DNA of 64,000 bases from Ga0077530 sp035565975 (GTDB lineage: Bacteria; Pseudomonadota; Alphaproteobacteria; Rhizobiales; Hyphomicrobiaceae): NCBI GenBank assembly GCA_035565975.1, contig DATMRT010000130.1, positions 1 through 64,000 of the forward strand. The letters are read 5' to 3'. The first letter of the stretch is position 1. Every line of letters starts with the position of its first letter. The translations under genes were made by a program, and so were the position numbers. Shown here one piece after another: positions 26,655 to 35,327 of the stretch. Under the pieces are notes generated by a model. It was not told the DNA's origin. It worked only from the letters and a program-made list of their open reading frames with translations, and made no database searches.

Positions 26655-28490
26655 ATGACAGCCCCCAGCGCCGGGACTTCCGACGCACCCGATGCCGCGC
26701 CTGCCGCCGGCAAGTCGAGCCTCGACCTCGACTGGCGCGTTGTGCGCGCCTTCGCCCATTTCGCAGGCGGCTTCTGGCGCGGCGAGGGGGCGCGCCGCGC
26801 TTGGCTTCTGACGTCCACGCTCGCCGTATGCCTTCTGCTCAGCACGACCGCGACGGTCGCACTCAATCACTGGACGCGCTGGTTCTTCGACGCGCTCGAG
26901 GACCGCGATGCGCTGGTGATCTGGGAGACAGTCCTCGTCTTCTTCATGATCATCGCGTGCATGGCTGCGGTGGGTGTCGGCATCGTGCTCACGCGCGAGC
27001 GGCTGCAGGTCTACTGGCGGGCCTGGATCGTCGGCGAGGTCGTCTCGCGCTGGCTCGGCCGGCGGCGGTTCTATTTTCTCGCGCAATCCGGAACGCAGCC
27101 CGCCAATCCCGAGTACCGCATCGCCGATGACTCGCGCTGGGCGAGCGAGCCGCTGGTCGATCTCGGCATCGGCCTCGTTACGGCAATCATCTCGGCGGCG
27201 GCGTTCATCTCCATTCTATGGACGGTCGGTGGATCCTACACGCTGGCGCTCGGCACCGGCCACGTCACGGTCCCCGCCTACATGGTGCTGGTCGCCGTTG
27301 CCTACGGCATCATCGGCTCGCTGCTCACCATGTGGGTCGGCCGCCGGCTCGTCGGCTACGTCGGGCGCAAGAACGAGGCAGAGGGCGACTTCCGTTTCGC
27401 GCTCATGCGTCTGCGCGACAACGCCGAGAGCATCGCGCTGATGGGCGGCGAGCAGAGCGAGCGGCGCATCCTCACGCGTATCTACGAGACCGTGGTGCAG
27501 CGCTGGCTGCGCATCGTCCAGCAGCACGGCAGGCTCACCTGGATCACGAACTCGGTCGGCCCGATGACGCCCGTTGTACCGCTGCTTTTCGCAGCGCCGA
27601 AATATCTCCAGAACGAGCTTTCGCTCGGCGAGGTGACGCAGCTCGCTGCTGCCTTCGCGCACGTACAGGTGGCCATCTCCTGGATCGTCGACAACTTCAA
27701 TCGCATCGCAGAGTGGTACGCGTCCGCGCGCCGCACCATGGACATGGTGGATGCCTGCTCGGAGGTCGATCGGCGTCGCCTCGAAGGCGTACGCGGCATC
27801 GCCGTCCTGCCCTCGCCAAGCGAAGGACTGCAGCTCGAGGGCCTCGCGGTACACGATCCAGGTGGCCGGCCGCTCGTTGCCCGTGCCGACCTCATGGTGC
27901 CGCCGGCGACGTCGCTCTCGGTCTCGGGCGATACGAGCTCGGGAAAGACGGCGATCGTGCGCGCCATCGCCGGCCTCTGGCGCGAGGGTCACGGGACCGT
28001 GCGCATCGGCGAGCGGGCGCGGATCATGATCGCGCCGCAGCAGGGCTACCTGCCGCTCGCAACGCTTCGTGAGGCTTTGGTCTATCCGGCCGATGGCGAA
28101 CCGTATGCCGACCGAGAGATAACCGCCGCCCTCGACCGCGCCGGCCTTGGCCATCTCGACGGACAACTCGACGAGCGCGGCCGCTGGGATCAGTCCCTTT
28201 CGGCGGGCGAGCGTCAGCGCGTCGCCATCGCGCGCCTGCTGCTGCACCGTCCGGACGTTATCATCCTCGACGATGCCATGACCGCGCTTGACGAGAGCGC
28301 ACGTGCCGATCTGCTCGCGGCTCTGCGCGAGACCATGCCGGATGCCGCGATCCTGAATGTCGGGCAGACAGCGCGGCTGTTGCCGGGAGCGGCGCGGGCC
28401 CTTGCGTTAGAACGCCACGCGGGCGGCACCGTGCTCGGGGATCAGCCGACCGCATACGAGCAGAAGCGCCCGCTTACCGCCGGCCTGTGA
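26655..28490 (+). CDS. SbmA/BacA-type ABC half-transporter with fused ATPase
   Basis: A 611-residue half-transporter. The membrane domain (about 30-370) resembles SbmA/BacA and YddA (NHWTRWFFDALEDRD, RYWLRWRR-like segment, EYRIADDSRW). Homologues take up peptides, cobalamin or long-chain acyl compounds. The ATPase domain carries Walker A GDTSSGKT (425-432), signature LSAGERQR and Walker B VIILDDAMTALDE. In the last, Asp540 stands where the catalytic Glu normally follows Walker B Asp539, which may slow hydrolysis. The gene starts 244 bases after tonB; the gap holds no other gene I can see. Confidence 0.87.
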   Translation: MTAPSAGTSDAPDAAPAAGKSSLDLDWRVVRAFAHFAGGFWRGEGARRAWLLTSTLAVCLLLSTTATVALNHWTRWFFDALEDRDALVIWETVLVFFMIIACMAAVGVGIVLTRERLQVYWRAWIVGEVVSRWLGRRRFYFLAQSGTQPANPEYRIADDSRWASEPLVDLGIGLVTAIISAAAFISILWTVGGSYTLALGTGHVTVPAYMVLVAVAYGIIGSLLTMWVGRRLVGYVGRKNEAEGDFRFALMRLRDNAESIALMGGEQSERRILTRIYETVVQRWLRIVQQHGRLTWITNSVGPMTPVVPLLFAAPKYLQNELSLGEVTQLAAAFAHVQVAISWIVDNFNRIAEWYASARRTMDMVDACSEVDRRRLEGVRGIAVLPSPSEGLQLEGLAVHDPGGRPLVARADLMVPPATSLSVSGDTSSGKTAIVRAIAGLWREGHGTVRIGERARIMIAPQQGYLPLATLREALVYPADGEPYADREITAALDRAGLGHLDGQLDERGRWDQSLSAGERQRVAIARLLLHRPDVIILDDAMTALDESARADLLAALRETMPDAAILNVGQTARLLPGAARALALERHAGGTVLGDQPTAYEQKRPLTAGL

Positions 28491-28523
28491 TGCGCGGCGC
28501 GCATCCCTCGTGCGAGCAAATAT

Positions 28524-28584
28524 AAATATTCATTCATCCAGAACGCCGTTCGAGACGCGATTCACCGCCCGAGAATGAATATTT
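28524..28584. repeat. AT-rich 12-base inverted repeat upstream of the Lys-rich peptide gene
   Basis: Perfect arms AAATATTCATTC (28524-28535) and GAATGAATATTT (28573-28584) enclose a 37-base loop, inside an AT-rich island (the 60 bases from 28621 count 32 % GC). The sequence continues with TTGACA at 28583, a plausible -35 element, although the nearest -10-like hexamer (TTATAT, 28609) is spaced slightly too far. The island fills the 268-base gap before the exported peptide gene and is probably its regulatory region. Confidence 0.6.
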
Positions 28585-28758
28585 GACAACAGTCATCAGG
28601 GTTTTTGCTTATATGCCGCAGCATATTTATTCTTACCGGTGATCAATTGAAGTATTAACTGATATTTCTTCTTGCTAGGACCACGTAAGCGCATGTAGAG
28701 CGGAGCTGTCACGCATGGGGATGCGCGCACACAGCACAAACTCCCTCTGGAGGATCGC

Positions 28759-28962
28759 ATGACTCGTCTGCTTGCTGCTCTTGGTACGGCTGGTCTGGTT
28801 GCCATCGCTTCGACGCTCCCGGCCGCGTCGGCCCCCGCCGTCAAATCGGCCCCCGGCGTCTCGCAGTCGCACGTGAGCAAGGTCGCCGACAAGAAGCCGG
28901 CGAAGAAGAAGGCCGCCAAGAAGAAGGCCCCGGCCAAGAAAGCTGAGCCGAAGAAGGGCTGA
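28759..28962 (+). CDS. Small Lys-rich exported peptide
   Basis: A 67-residue protein with a clear signal peptide (MTRLLAALGTAGLVAIAST..PAASA, cleavage near residue 25). The mature tail consists largely of Lys/Ala/Pro units (KKPAKKKAAKKKAPAKK). The ribosome site GGAGG is strong, with 6 bases to the ATG. Similar histone-H1-like tails occur on DNA-binding proteins, but the signal peptide points to the periplasm or cell surface, where a polycation could bind lipopolysaccharide or teichoic-like polymers. It has its own AT-rich promoter region and a strong terminator, so it is probably a well-expressed single-gene unit. Function unknown. Confidence 0.78.
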   Translation: MTRLLAALGTAGLVAIASTLPAASAPAVKSAPGVSQSHVSKVADKKPAKKKAAKKKAPAKKAEPKKG

Positions 28963-29006
28963 TAGCGAAATTCGGCGCGCAGCAGCAGCTTCGCGCGGAT
29001 GAGCTC

Positions 29007-29043
29007 AAAGCCGCATCGGGATATCTCCCGGTGCGGCTTTTTC
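29007..29043 (+). terminator. Rho-independent terminator after the Lys-rich peptide gene
   Basis: The stem AAAGCCGCATCGGGA/TCCCGGTGCGGCTTT, with one G-T pair and a short loop, is followed by TTTTT. It starts 44 bases after the stop codon and isolates the peptide gene from the downstream hydroxyacid dehydrogenase. Confidence 0.88.
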
Positions 29044-29158
29044 TATTGTCTGCCCCTTGCGCGCGTCACTGGATCAATAGGTCCTGAAACGCTACACCCG
29101 ATCGCCGGGCGGTCCGATGGGGTGCGCCACGAACAAGAAATTCCTGAGGAGGACCCAA

Positions 29159-30247
29159 GTGGGCACACCGTCGATCGAAGTCCTGCACGAACTCGTCAAG
29201 CCGGCGCGCGAGGCCCTCTCGAAAGAGACTTGGGACTACCTCATGGGCGGCGCCGATACCGAGACGACGCTCGAACGCAATCGCCTCGCGATCGAAGAGA
29301 TCGCCTTCCGTCCCCGCGTCCTGCGCGACGTCGCAACGGTCGACCTCTCGACCACCTTCCTCGGGCACAAGCTGCGACTTCCCATTATCCTCGCCCCGAT
29401 CGGCTCGCTTCAGGATCTCTGCCCGGCAGGCGGCGTCGCCCCGACGAAAGCCGCGGCCGCGTTCGGCGTGCTGCACATGCTGAGCTCGGTGTGCAAGCCC
29501 GGCCTCGAGGAAGTGGCCGCCGCCGCCCCCGCCTATCCGAAGATCTTCCAGCTTTATATCCGTGGCGATGCGGCCTGGGTCGACGAGCGGGTCGCGGCGG
29601 CCGTTGCGCATGGCTATGCCGGGCTCTGCCTCACGGTCGACCTCGACTACTACGGGCGGCGCGAGCGCGATATCGCCAAGCGCTACAAGCCGACGGCGCG
29701 CCGCGCGTCGGGCGCGACGGGCGCCGGCGATCCCTTCCAGCAGGCCTTCACCTGGAAGGACATCGCGCGCATCCGCAAGAACTGCCCGGTTCCGATGTTC
29801 ATCAAAGGCATTGCGACCGCTGAGGACGCACGCATGGCCGTCGATCATGGCGTCGACGTCGTCTACGTGTCGAACCATGGCGGGCGCCAGCTCGATCATG
29901 GCCGCGGCAGCCTCGGCGATCTCCCTGAAGTCGTGGAGGCCGTGAAAGGCAAGTGCCACATCGTTGTCGACGGTGGCATCTATCGCGGCGCGGACATCGT
30001 GAAGGCCATTGCCCTCGGCGCCAATGCTGTCGGCATCGGCCGCTTGCAGGGGCTGGCACTGGCAGCCGGCGGCGAGGCTGCCCTGCTGCGCGCGCTCGAA
30101 ATTCTGGAGGACGAAACGCGCCGCGTGGTCGGCCTGCTCGGCCTGACGAGCATTGCTCAGCTCGACAGCAGCTTCCTTGCGCGTGCTACGCCCCTTTCCC
30201 GCCGCGGTCTCGACAGCCCCTTCCCTCTTCTAAAGGAAGGGTATTGA
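29159..30247 (+). CDS. FMN-dependent alpha-hydroxy-acid dehydrogenase
   Basis: A TIM-barrel flavoenzyme of the L-lactate dehydrogenase/glycolate oxidase family, oxidising an L-2-hydroxyacid to the 2-oxoacid. The catalytic base is His240 in SNHGGRQLD, and GGIYRGADIVKAIALGANAVGIGR is the FMN phosphate-binding region near the C-terminus. Substrate could be lactate, glycolate, mandelate or another; the sequence alone does not tell. I start it at GTG 29159, which has GAGGAGG 8 bases upstream, rather than at ATG 29117; this gives 362 residues. The D-specific counterpart at 6260 is far away, so the two are not an operon. Confidence 0.88.
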   Translation: MGTPSIEVLHELVKPAREALSKETWDYLMGGADTETTLERNRLAIEEIAFRPRVLRDVATVDLSTTFLGHKLRLPIILAPIGSLQDLCPAGGVAPTKAAAAFGVLHMLSSVCKPGLEEVAAAAPAYPKIFQLYIRGDAAWVDERVAAAVAHGYAGLCLTVDLDYYGRRERDIAKRYKPTARRASGATGAGDPFQQAFTWKDIARIRKNCPVPMFIKGIATAEDARMAVDHGVDVVYVSNHGGRQLDHGRGSLGDLPEVVEAVKGKCHIVVDGGIYRGADIVKAIALGANAVGIGRLQGLALAAGGEAALLRALEILEDETRRVVGLLGLTSIAQLDSSFLARATPLSRRGLDSPFPLLKEGY

Positions 30248-30365
30248 GGCTGGCGGGGCGCGGCCGTGGATATGTTCTCTTATTGTTCTTGCGCATTGGG
30301 CGGCGCTGGCCTAGCCTGTTCCCATTGATCGGGCGGCACGTGCCGTCGCGTACTGGGGCGGGTTC

Positions 30366-31895
30366 ATGTACGGGCAGATTTCAACGCTCGCGTTCGTCGG
30401 CATCGAGGCGCGTCCCGTCGAGGTGCAGGTCCGGATCAGTGGCGGCCGGCACGTCTTCGCGATCGTCGGCCTGCCCGACAAGGCCGTCGCCGAGAGCCGC
30501 GAGCGCGTGCGTAACGCGCTGCACGCCGTCGGCCTTGCCCTGCCCTTCCGGCACATCACGGTCAATCTCGCCCCCGCCGACCTGCCCAAGGAAGGAAGCC
30601 ACTTCGATCTCGCGATTGCGCTGGCGCTGATGGTCGCGACGGGCGCCATCGCGCCTGACGCTGTCGAGAGCTATGCGGCGGTCGGCGAACTGGCGCTCGA
30701 CGGCTCCATTCGCGCTGTGCCCGGTGCGTTACCCGCCGCCATCGGTGCCAATGCGCTCGGCAAGGGTCTCATCTGTCCCGCGGCCTGTGGCGCCGAAGCC
30801 GCTTGGGCGGCGGAGGACATGGCCATTCTGGCAGCCCCTCACCTCCTCTCACTCGTCAACCACTTCAAGGGCACGCAGGTCATGGCGCGCCCTGAGCCGG
30901 GCGGCCCCGCAGGCCCCGAGACCATGCTCGACCTCGCCGACGTCAAGGGTCAGGAGAGCGCGCGCCGCGCCCTCGAAGTCGCGGCCGCAGGCGGGCATAA
31001 CCTACTGATGGTTGGCCCACCAGGTTCGGGAAAGTCGATGCTGGCCGCGCGCCTGCCGTCCATCCTGCCACCGCTCGAACCAGCGGAAATGCTCGAAGTC
31101 TCGATGATCAAGAGCCTCGCCGGTGAGCTTGGTGATGGCCGCATCGCGCGCACGCGTCCATTTCGCGCCCCGCACCACTCGGCGAGCATGGCCGCGCTCG
31201 TCGGCGGCGGCATACGCGCTCGCCCCGGCGAGGTCTCGCTCGCGCACCTCGGCGTGCTCTTTCTCGACGAGCTGCCCGAGTTCCAGCCCAACGTGCTCGA
31301 TGCGCTGCGCCAGCCGCTCGAAACCGGCGAGACCGTCATCGCGCGCGCCAATCATCGCATCACGTATCCATCACGCTTCCAGCTTGTCGCCGCCATGAAC
31401 CCCTGCAAGTGCGGCGGCGGCGGTCCGGGGACGACGTGCAAGCGCGGACCGCGCTGCGCTGACGACTACCAGGCGCGCGTCTCAGGCCCCTTCCTCGACC
31501 GCATCGACATGCAGATCGAGCTCGGGCCGGTGTCGGCCGCCGATCTCGTGCTGCCGGCGCCGCGCGAAGGAAGTGCCGAGGTCCGCACGCGCGTCGCCGC
31601 CGCCCGCGCACGCCAGCGCGCCCGCTTCGCCGCCATTGGCGCTCAGCGCGTGCGCACGAATGCCGACTGCTCCGGACGCCTGCTCGAGGACGTCGCCATG
31701 CCGGATGACACCGGCCTCGCGCTGCTGCGATCCGCATCCGAGGCCATGGGTCTCTCAGCGCGTGCCTTCCATCGCACGCTCAAGGTCGCGCGCACCATCG
31801 CCGATCTCGACGGCGCCGAGCAGGTAGGACGCGCACACATCGCAGAGGCCCTCAGCTATCGCGGCGAGGCCATGCGGGCGGAGCGCGCCGCTTGA
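30366..31895 (+). CDS. comM: YifB/ComM family AAA+ ATPase (Mg-chelatase-like)
   Basis: ComM is a hexameric helicase that promotes branch migration during integration of transforming DNA; the E. coli homologue is YifB. The 509-residue protein has the N-terminal Lon-protease-like ChlI domain (VGLPDKAVAESRERVRNAL). The AAA+ core has Walker A GPPGSGKS (217-224) and Walker B GVLFLDELPEF. A zinc-like cysteine loop (CKCGGGGPGTTCKRGPRC) and a C-terminal helical domain (SARAFHRTLKVARTIADL) follow. Length is standard. Together with dprA at 12 kb, this means two transformation-associated genes are present, although both are widespread. Confidence 0.93.
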   Translation: MYGQISTLAFVGIEARPVEVQVRISGGRHVFAIVGLPDKAVAESRERVRNALHAVGLALPFRHITVNLAPADLPKEGSHFDLAIALALMVATGAIAPDAVESYAAVGELALDGSIRAVPGALPAAIGANALGKGLICPAACGAEAAWAAEDMAILAAPHLLSLVNHFKGTQVMARPEPGGPAGPETMLDLADVKGQESARRALEVAAAGGHNLLMVGPPGSGKSMLAARLPSILPPLEPAEMLEVSMIKSLAGELGDGRIARTRPFRAPHHSASMAALVGGGIRARPGEVSLAHLGVLFLDELPEFQPNVLDALRQPLETGETVIARANHRITYPSRFQLVAAMNPCKCGGGGPGTTCKRGPRCADDYQARVSGPFLDRIDMQIELGPVSAADLVLPAPREGSAEVRTRVAAARARQRARFAAIGAQRVRTNADCSGRLLEDVAMPDDTGLALLRSASEAMGLSARAFHRTLKVARTIADLDGAEQVGRAHIAEALSYRGEAMRAERAA

Positions 31896-31952
31896 GATTT
31901 GGCACAAGGCGCGGCAAGTAGCGCGCTGAGGAATCGCACGGGGAGAGTTCTC

Positions 31953-32414
31953 ATGAAACTGCTGGGCCAGGGCCTCTACTGGCAGGAAATGCCGGTCGGC
32001 GCGAAATACAAGACCTTCGGACGCACGATTACCGAGACGGATATCGTCAATTTCATCTCCTGCACGGGCTTTCTCGAAGTGCTCTTCACGGACATGGAGT
32101 TCGTCAAGGCACACTCCGCCATCCAGGGCCGCGTCGCGCCGGGCGCGCTCGTGTATGCGATTGCTGAAGGCATGACCATGCTCGGCACCATCCAGGGCAC
32201 CGGCCTCGCCTTTCTCAACATGGAGCTCGACGTCAAAGGCCCGACTTTCGCCGGCGATACCATCCATTGCGAGATCGAAGTCATCGAGCAGCGTCCGACA
32301 TCGAAGGGCGGCCGCGGACTCGTGCGCACGAGAAACACCGTCATCAACCAGCGCGGCGAGACCGTTCTCGTCTACACGCCGCTGCGCATGATGGCAGGAA
32401 AACCGGAGGCATAA
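31953..32414 (+). CDS. MaoC-like hot-dog dehydratase family protein
   Basis: A 153-residue hot-dog-fold protein resembling the MaoC/(R)-specific enoyl-CoA hydratase group. Relevant segments are YKTFGRTITETDIVNFISCTG, the central helix VAPGALVYAIAEGM and GDTIHCEIEV. Such proteins hydrate enoyl-CoA or act as mesaconyl-CoA-type dehydratases. The classical catalytic D-x4-H pair is not obvious here (ITETDIVNF lacks the usual His), so activity is uncertain. The ATG at 31953 has GGGGAGAG upstream. It is 57 bases after comM and is followed by a one-armed gene-end repeat. Confidence 0.8.
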   Translation: MKLLGQGLYWQEMPVGAKYKTFGRTITETDIVNFISCTGFLEVLFTDMEFVKAHSAIQGRVAPGALVYAIAEGMTMLGTIQGTGLAFLNMELDVKGPTFAGDTIHCEIEVIEQRPTSKGGRGLVRTRNTVINQRGETVLVYTPLRMMAGKPEA

Positions 32415-32415
32415 G

Positions 32416-32498
32416 TGATCGTGCCTTTGGCGCGAGCGAGACTAGGTCTCGCGCTCTACCGGGAGGGACACCCTCCCGGACCCACCCGCTTTTGTTAT
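32416..32498. repeat. One-armed dispersed gene-end repeat, copy 2
   Basis: A single arm starting 1 base after the MaoC-like stop. It has GTGCCTTTGGCGCGAGC, then GACTAGGTCTCGCGCTC, the hairpin GGGAGGGACACCCTCCC and the CCCACCCGCTTTTGTTAT tail. No second arm is present at the accA end, although accA is convergent. The rest of the gap (32499-32596) shows nothing I can name. Confidence 0.85.
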
Positions 32499-32596
32499 TG
32501 GGTGCCACAGCCCGAAACTATCCGCATGGCCGCCGCGGGCATAGCACCACGCCGCGGTTGCGAAGCACCTCTTCCCGGCAGCCCGCGGCAAACAAG

Positions 32597-33550
32597 CTAA
32601 AGCGACCGCCCGATATTCAGGAACCGCTCTTGCCGCTGCTTGCGGATTTCATCCGGCGACATCTTGTCGAACGCGGCGAGCGCCTTGGCGATGGCATCGC
32701 CCGCCCGACGCACGGCGCCTTCCTTGTCGCGATGCGCGCCGCCGACGGGCTCGGGCACGATCTCGTCGATCACACCGAGCTCATGGAGATCCTGCGCAGT
32801 GATCTTCATGCTCGTTGCCGCATCGACCGCGCGCGTCGAATCGCGCCAGAGGATGGAGGCCGCCGCTTCCGGCGAAGCCACCGTGTAGACGGCGTGCTCG
32901 AGCATGAGAATGCGGTTGGCGCTCGCGATGGCGATGGCGCCGCCGGAGCCGCCTTCGCCGATGACGAGGGCAATCATGGGCACGCCGAGCGAGAGACAGC
33001 GGTCGGTCGAGCGCGCGATGGCCTCGGCCTGCCCGCGCTCCTCGGCGCCGACACCGGGGTAAGCCCCCGCCGTATCGACGAGCGTGACGACCGGCATCGC
33101 GAAGCGCTCGGCCATGTCCATGAGGCGGACGGCCTTGCGATAGCCCTCGGGCCGCGCCATGCCAAAGTTGTGCTTGATGCGCGTCTCGGTGTCGTGGCCC
33201 TTCTCATGTCCGATGACCATGACAGAGCGGCCGCGGAACTTGCCGATACCGCCCATGATCGCGGCATCCTCGGAGAAGTAGCGGTCACCGGCGAGCGGCG
33301 TGAAGCTCTCGACGAGCTGCTCGATGTAATCGAGGCAGTGCGGGCGATCGGGATGGCGCGCGACAGTCGTCTTCTGCCAGGGATTGAGCCCGCCGTACGT
33401 CTCCGCGAGGAGCTGGGCAGCGCGCCCCTCAAGCTTGCTGATCTCGTCGCTGATCGCCGTGCTCTCGTCATCCTGGGTGAGCGCACGCAGTTCCGCGACT
33501 CGGCTCTCGAGCTCGGCGATCGGCTTCTCGAAGTCCAGATATGTGGCCAT
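32597..33550 (-). CDS. accA: Acetyl-CoA carboxylase carboxyltransferase subunit alpha
   Basis: AccA forms, with AccD, the carboxyltransferase that moves CO2 from biotin to acetyl-CoA to give malonyl-CoA for fatty acid synthesis. The 317-residue protein has the family N-terminus (MATYLDFEKPIAELESRV), GGIGKFRGRSVMVIGHEKG, the DTAGAYPGVGAEERGQAEAIA substrate loop and the oxyanion-hole stretch IGEGGSGGAIAI. The ATG at 33550 gives normal length. It stands alone on the minus strand, diverging from crcB over 204 bases. Confidence 0.97.
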   Translation of the reverse strand: MATYLDFEKPIAELESRVAELRALTQDDESTAISDEISKLEGRAAQLLAETYGGLNPWQKTTVARHPDRPHCLDYIEQLVESFTPLAGDRYFSEDAAIMGGIGKFRGRSVMVIGHEKGHDTETRIKHNFGMARPEGYRKAVRLMDMAERFAMPVVTLVDTAGAYPGVGAEERGQAEAIARSTDRCLSLGVPMIALVIGEGGSGGAIAIASANRILMLEHAVYTVASPEAAASILWRDSTRAVDAATSMKITAQDLHELGVIDEIVPEPVGGAHRDKEGAVRRAGDAIAKALAAFDKMSPDEIRKQRQERFLNIGRSL

Positions 33551-33754
33551 GCCTCGGCAAGCATCCTCAGGGCCGGCACGGCGCCCTTTGCAGCCGTGCA
33601 CCTTTGATTTGCCGGGACATTCCCCGGGGCCTGCGCTCAAGTCAAGTTAAGGAATGGCGGGGAATGGGCCCCAGCTTGGCGCGCCACACCGCGACAGAGT
33701 CCCGCGAACAGGCTAAGAGGGTGCCAATGCTCTGAAAATGAGGCTTTGTCTGCC

Positions 33755-34135
33755 ATGCGGCTCCTGCTGCTCGCGGCGGCTGGCGGCGCGCTCGGCGCTG
33801 GCGTCCGTCATCTCGTTAATGTTTCAGTGCTGGCCCTGCTGGGCTCCGGGTTTCCGTGGGCTACGTTCATGATCAACATCGCCGGATCCCTGCTCATGGG
33901 CGTGGTGGTCGAGGCTCTTCTTCCGTTCAGTGGCACCTCCGTCGTCGCGTGGAGAACGTTTCTTGCGACGGGCATCCTGGGAGGCTTCACGACGTTCTCG
34001 GCGTTCTCCCTGGATATCTGGGTGCTATACGAGCGCGGGGAGCATCTCGCGGTATTCCTGTACGTCACGCTTTCGGTTGCGCTTGCTGTGGCTGCGCTCA
34101 TCCTCGGCATGTCATTCGTGCGGTTCATCCGATGA
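33755..34135 (+). CDS. crcB: Fluoride efflux channel CrcB/Fluc
   Basis: CrcB is a small dual-topology dimeric channel that expels fluoride. The 126-residue protein has four membrane helices, the early Arg-containing motif GALGAGVRHLVN, the NIAGSLLMG helix and the TGILGGFTTFSAFSLD motif, whose Phe residues line the pore. No fluoride riboswitch is visible upstream. ATG 33755 is chosen; a TTG three codons earlier is possible. The stop overlaps the rluC start (ATGA), a coupling of crcB with a pseudouridine synthase gene that is often seen in this order. Confidence 0.93.
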   Translation: MRLLLLAAAGGALGAGVRHLVNVSVLALLGSGFPWATFMINIAGSLLMGVVVEALLPFSGTSVVAWRTFLATGILGGFTTFSAFSLDIWVLYERGEHLAVFLYVTLSVALAVAALILGMSFVRFIR

Positions 34136-35163
34136 CCGGTCCCGTCGAGACAATCAAGGTCGCGCACGACGAAGCAGGCATGCGCCTTGACCGCTGGTTC
34201 CGCGTCCACTTCCCCGATGTGGGCCACGTCTACCTGCAGAAGCTTCTGCGCACGGGACAGGTGCGCGTGGACAGCCGTCGTGTCGAGGCGAATGCGCGCC
34301 TCGAGGCGGGCGCCGAGATCCGCGTGCCGCGCGTCGTGCGCCAGCCACCGAAATCGAGCAGCAGCGAAGCGAAGGGCGCGCCCCCCGCGAGCAAGGCCGA
34401 CCGCGATCTGATCGAAAGCTGCATTCTGTTCGAGGACGACGACATCCTCGTGCTGAACAAACCCTTCGGCATTGCCGTGCAAGGCGGCACCGGCACGCGG
34501 CGCCACATCGACGGCATTCTCGCCGGCATGGCCGACCGCTTCGGTGATCGCCCGCGGCTCGTGCACCGCCTCGACCGCGATACGACAGGCGTGCTGCTCA
34601 TCGCCAAGAAGCGCGACATCGCGGCAAAGCTCGGCCGTATCTTCCAGACGCGCGCGGCGGCGAAAACCTACTGGGCCCTCGTCAAAGGCGTACCCGTTCC
34701 GCGCCAAGGCAAAATCGAAGCTGCGTTGGTCAAAGCCTCCGGACCGGAGGGCGACCGCGTGCGCAAGGCCGAGCCCGGCGAGCAGGACGCGGCCATGCAC
34801 GCGACGACGCATTATTCCGTCATCGATCGCGTCGCCAATCGCGCGGCGTGGGTCTCGCTGAAACCGGTCACGGGGCGCCAGCATCAGCTCCGCGCGCACA
34901 TGGCCATGATCGGCCATCCCATCATCGGCGACAACAAGTACGAGGGCGGCATCACCCAGATCATGGAGGCGCTGGAGCCGAAGCTGCATCTCCACGCGCG
35001 CCGCCTCGTGCTCCCGCATCCACGCGCGGGCAAACCGCCGATCGACGTTACGGCACCGCTGCCGCCGCACATGCTCCGCTCGTTCGAGATCGTCGGCCTC
35101 GATGCGAACCAGTTCGAGCAGAATAAGGAGAAGCCGGCGCCGAAGTCTCAGCGCAAGCGGTGA
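34132..35163 (+). CDS. rluC: RluA-family large-subunit rRNA pseudouridine synthase (RluC-like)
   Basis: Converts specific uridines of 23S rRNA (955, 2504, 2580 in E. coli RluC) to pseudouridine. The 343-residue protein has an N-terminal S4 domain (MRLDRWFRVHFPDVGHVYLQ). The RluA catalytic motif is HRLDRDTTGVLL, with Asp in HRLDRDT as the nucleophile. A second family motif is GRQHQLRAHMAMIGHPIIGD. The ATG lies within the crcB stop (ATGA overlap), so translation is coupled. A Lys-rich tail ends the protein. A gene-end repeat begins at the stop codon. Confidence 0.93.
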   Translation: MTGPVETIKVAHDEAGMRLDRWFRVHFPDVGHVYLQKLLRTGQVRVDSRRVEANARLEAGAEIRVPRVVRQPPKSSSSEAKGAPPASKADRDLIESCILFEDDDILVLNKPFGIAVQGGTGTRRHIDGILAGMADRFGDRPRLVHRLDRDTTGVLLIAKKRDIAAKLGRIFQTRAAAKTYWALVKGVPVPRQGKIEAALVKASGPEGDRVRKAEPGEQDAAMHATTHYSVIDRVANRAAWVSLKPVTGRQHQLRAHMAMIGHPIIGDNKYEGGITQIMEALEPKLHLHARRLVLPHPRAGKPPIDVTAPLPPHMLRSFEIVGLDANQFEQNKEKPAPKSQRKR

Positions 35164-35310
35164 CACGCTCGCGCCTGCGGCGCGACGGGGCTTTCGCCCC
35201 TGCCCCCAACCCGGGAGCCCCCGGGCCCCCTCCTTTTTATGACTTGGAGCGCGCCGCGACCGCGACAGATCCCCTTCTCCCCGCCCTTTACGGGGAGAAG
35301 GAAAAGATGC
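35164..35310. repeat. Dispersed gene-end repeat, copy 3 (divergent)
   Basis: Starts directly after the rluC stop. It contains CTCGCGCCTGCGGCGCGACG, GGGGCTTTCGCCCC, a degenerate core hairpin (CCCGGGAGCCCCCGGG) and the tail CTCCTTTTTATGACTTGGAG. The inner hairpin CTTCTCCCCGccctttaCGGGGAGAAG follows. Compared with other copies the GGGAGGGACACCCTCCC core is altered but still palindromic. It lies between convergent rluC and the CoA-transferase gene, yet has no mirror arm at the latter's end. Confidence 0.78.
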
Positions 35311-35327
35311 GCTCGCGCAGCAACCTG

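Noticed and set aside
33384..33754. Fluoride riboswitch before crcB
   Set aside because: The region upstream of crcB has no crcB-motif pattern; it is occupied by the accA start and its promoter region.
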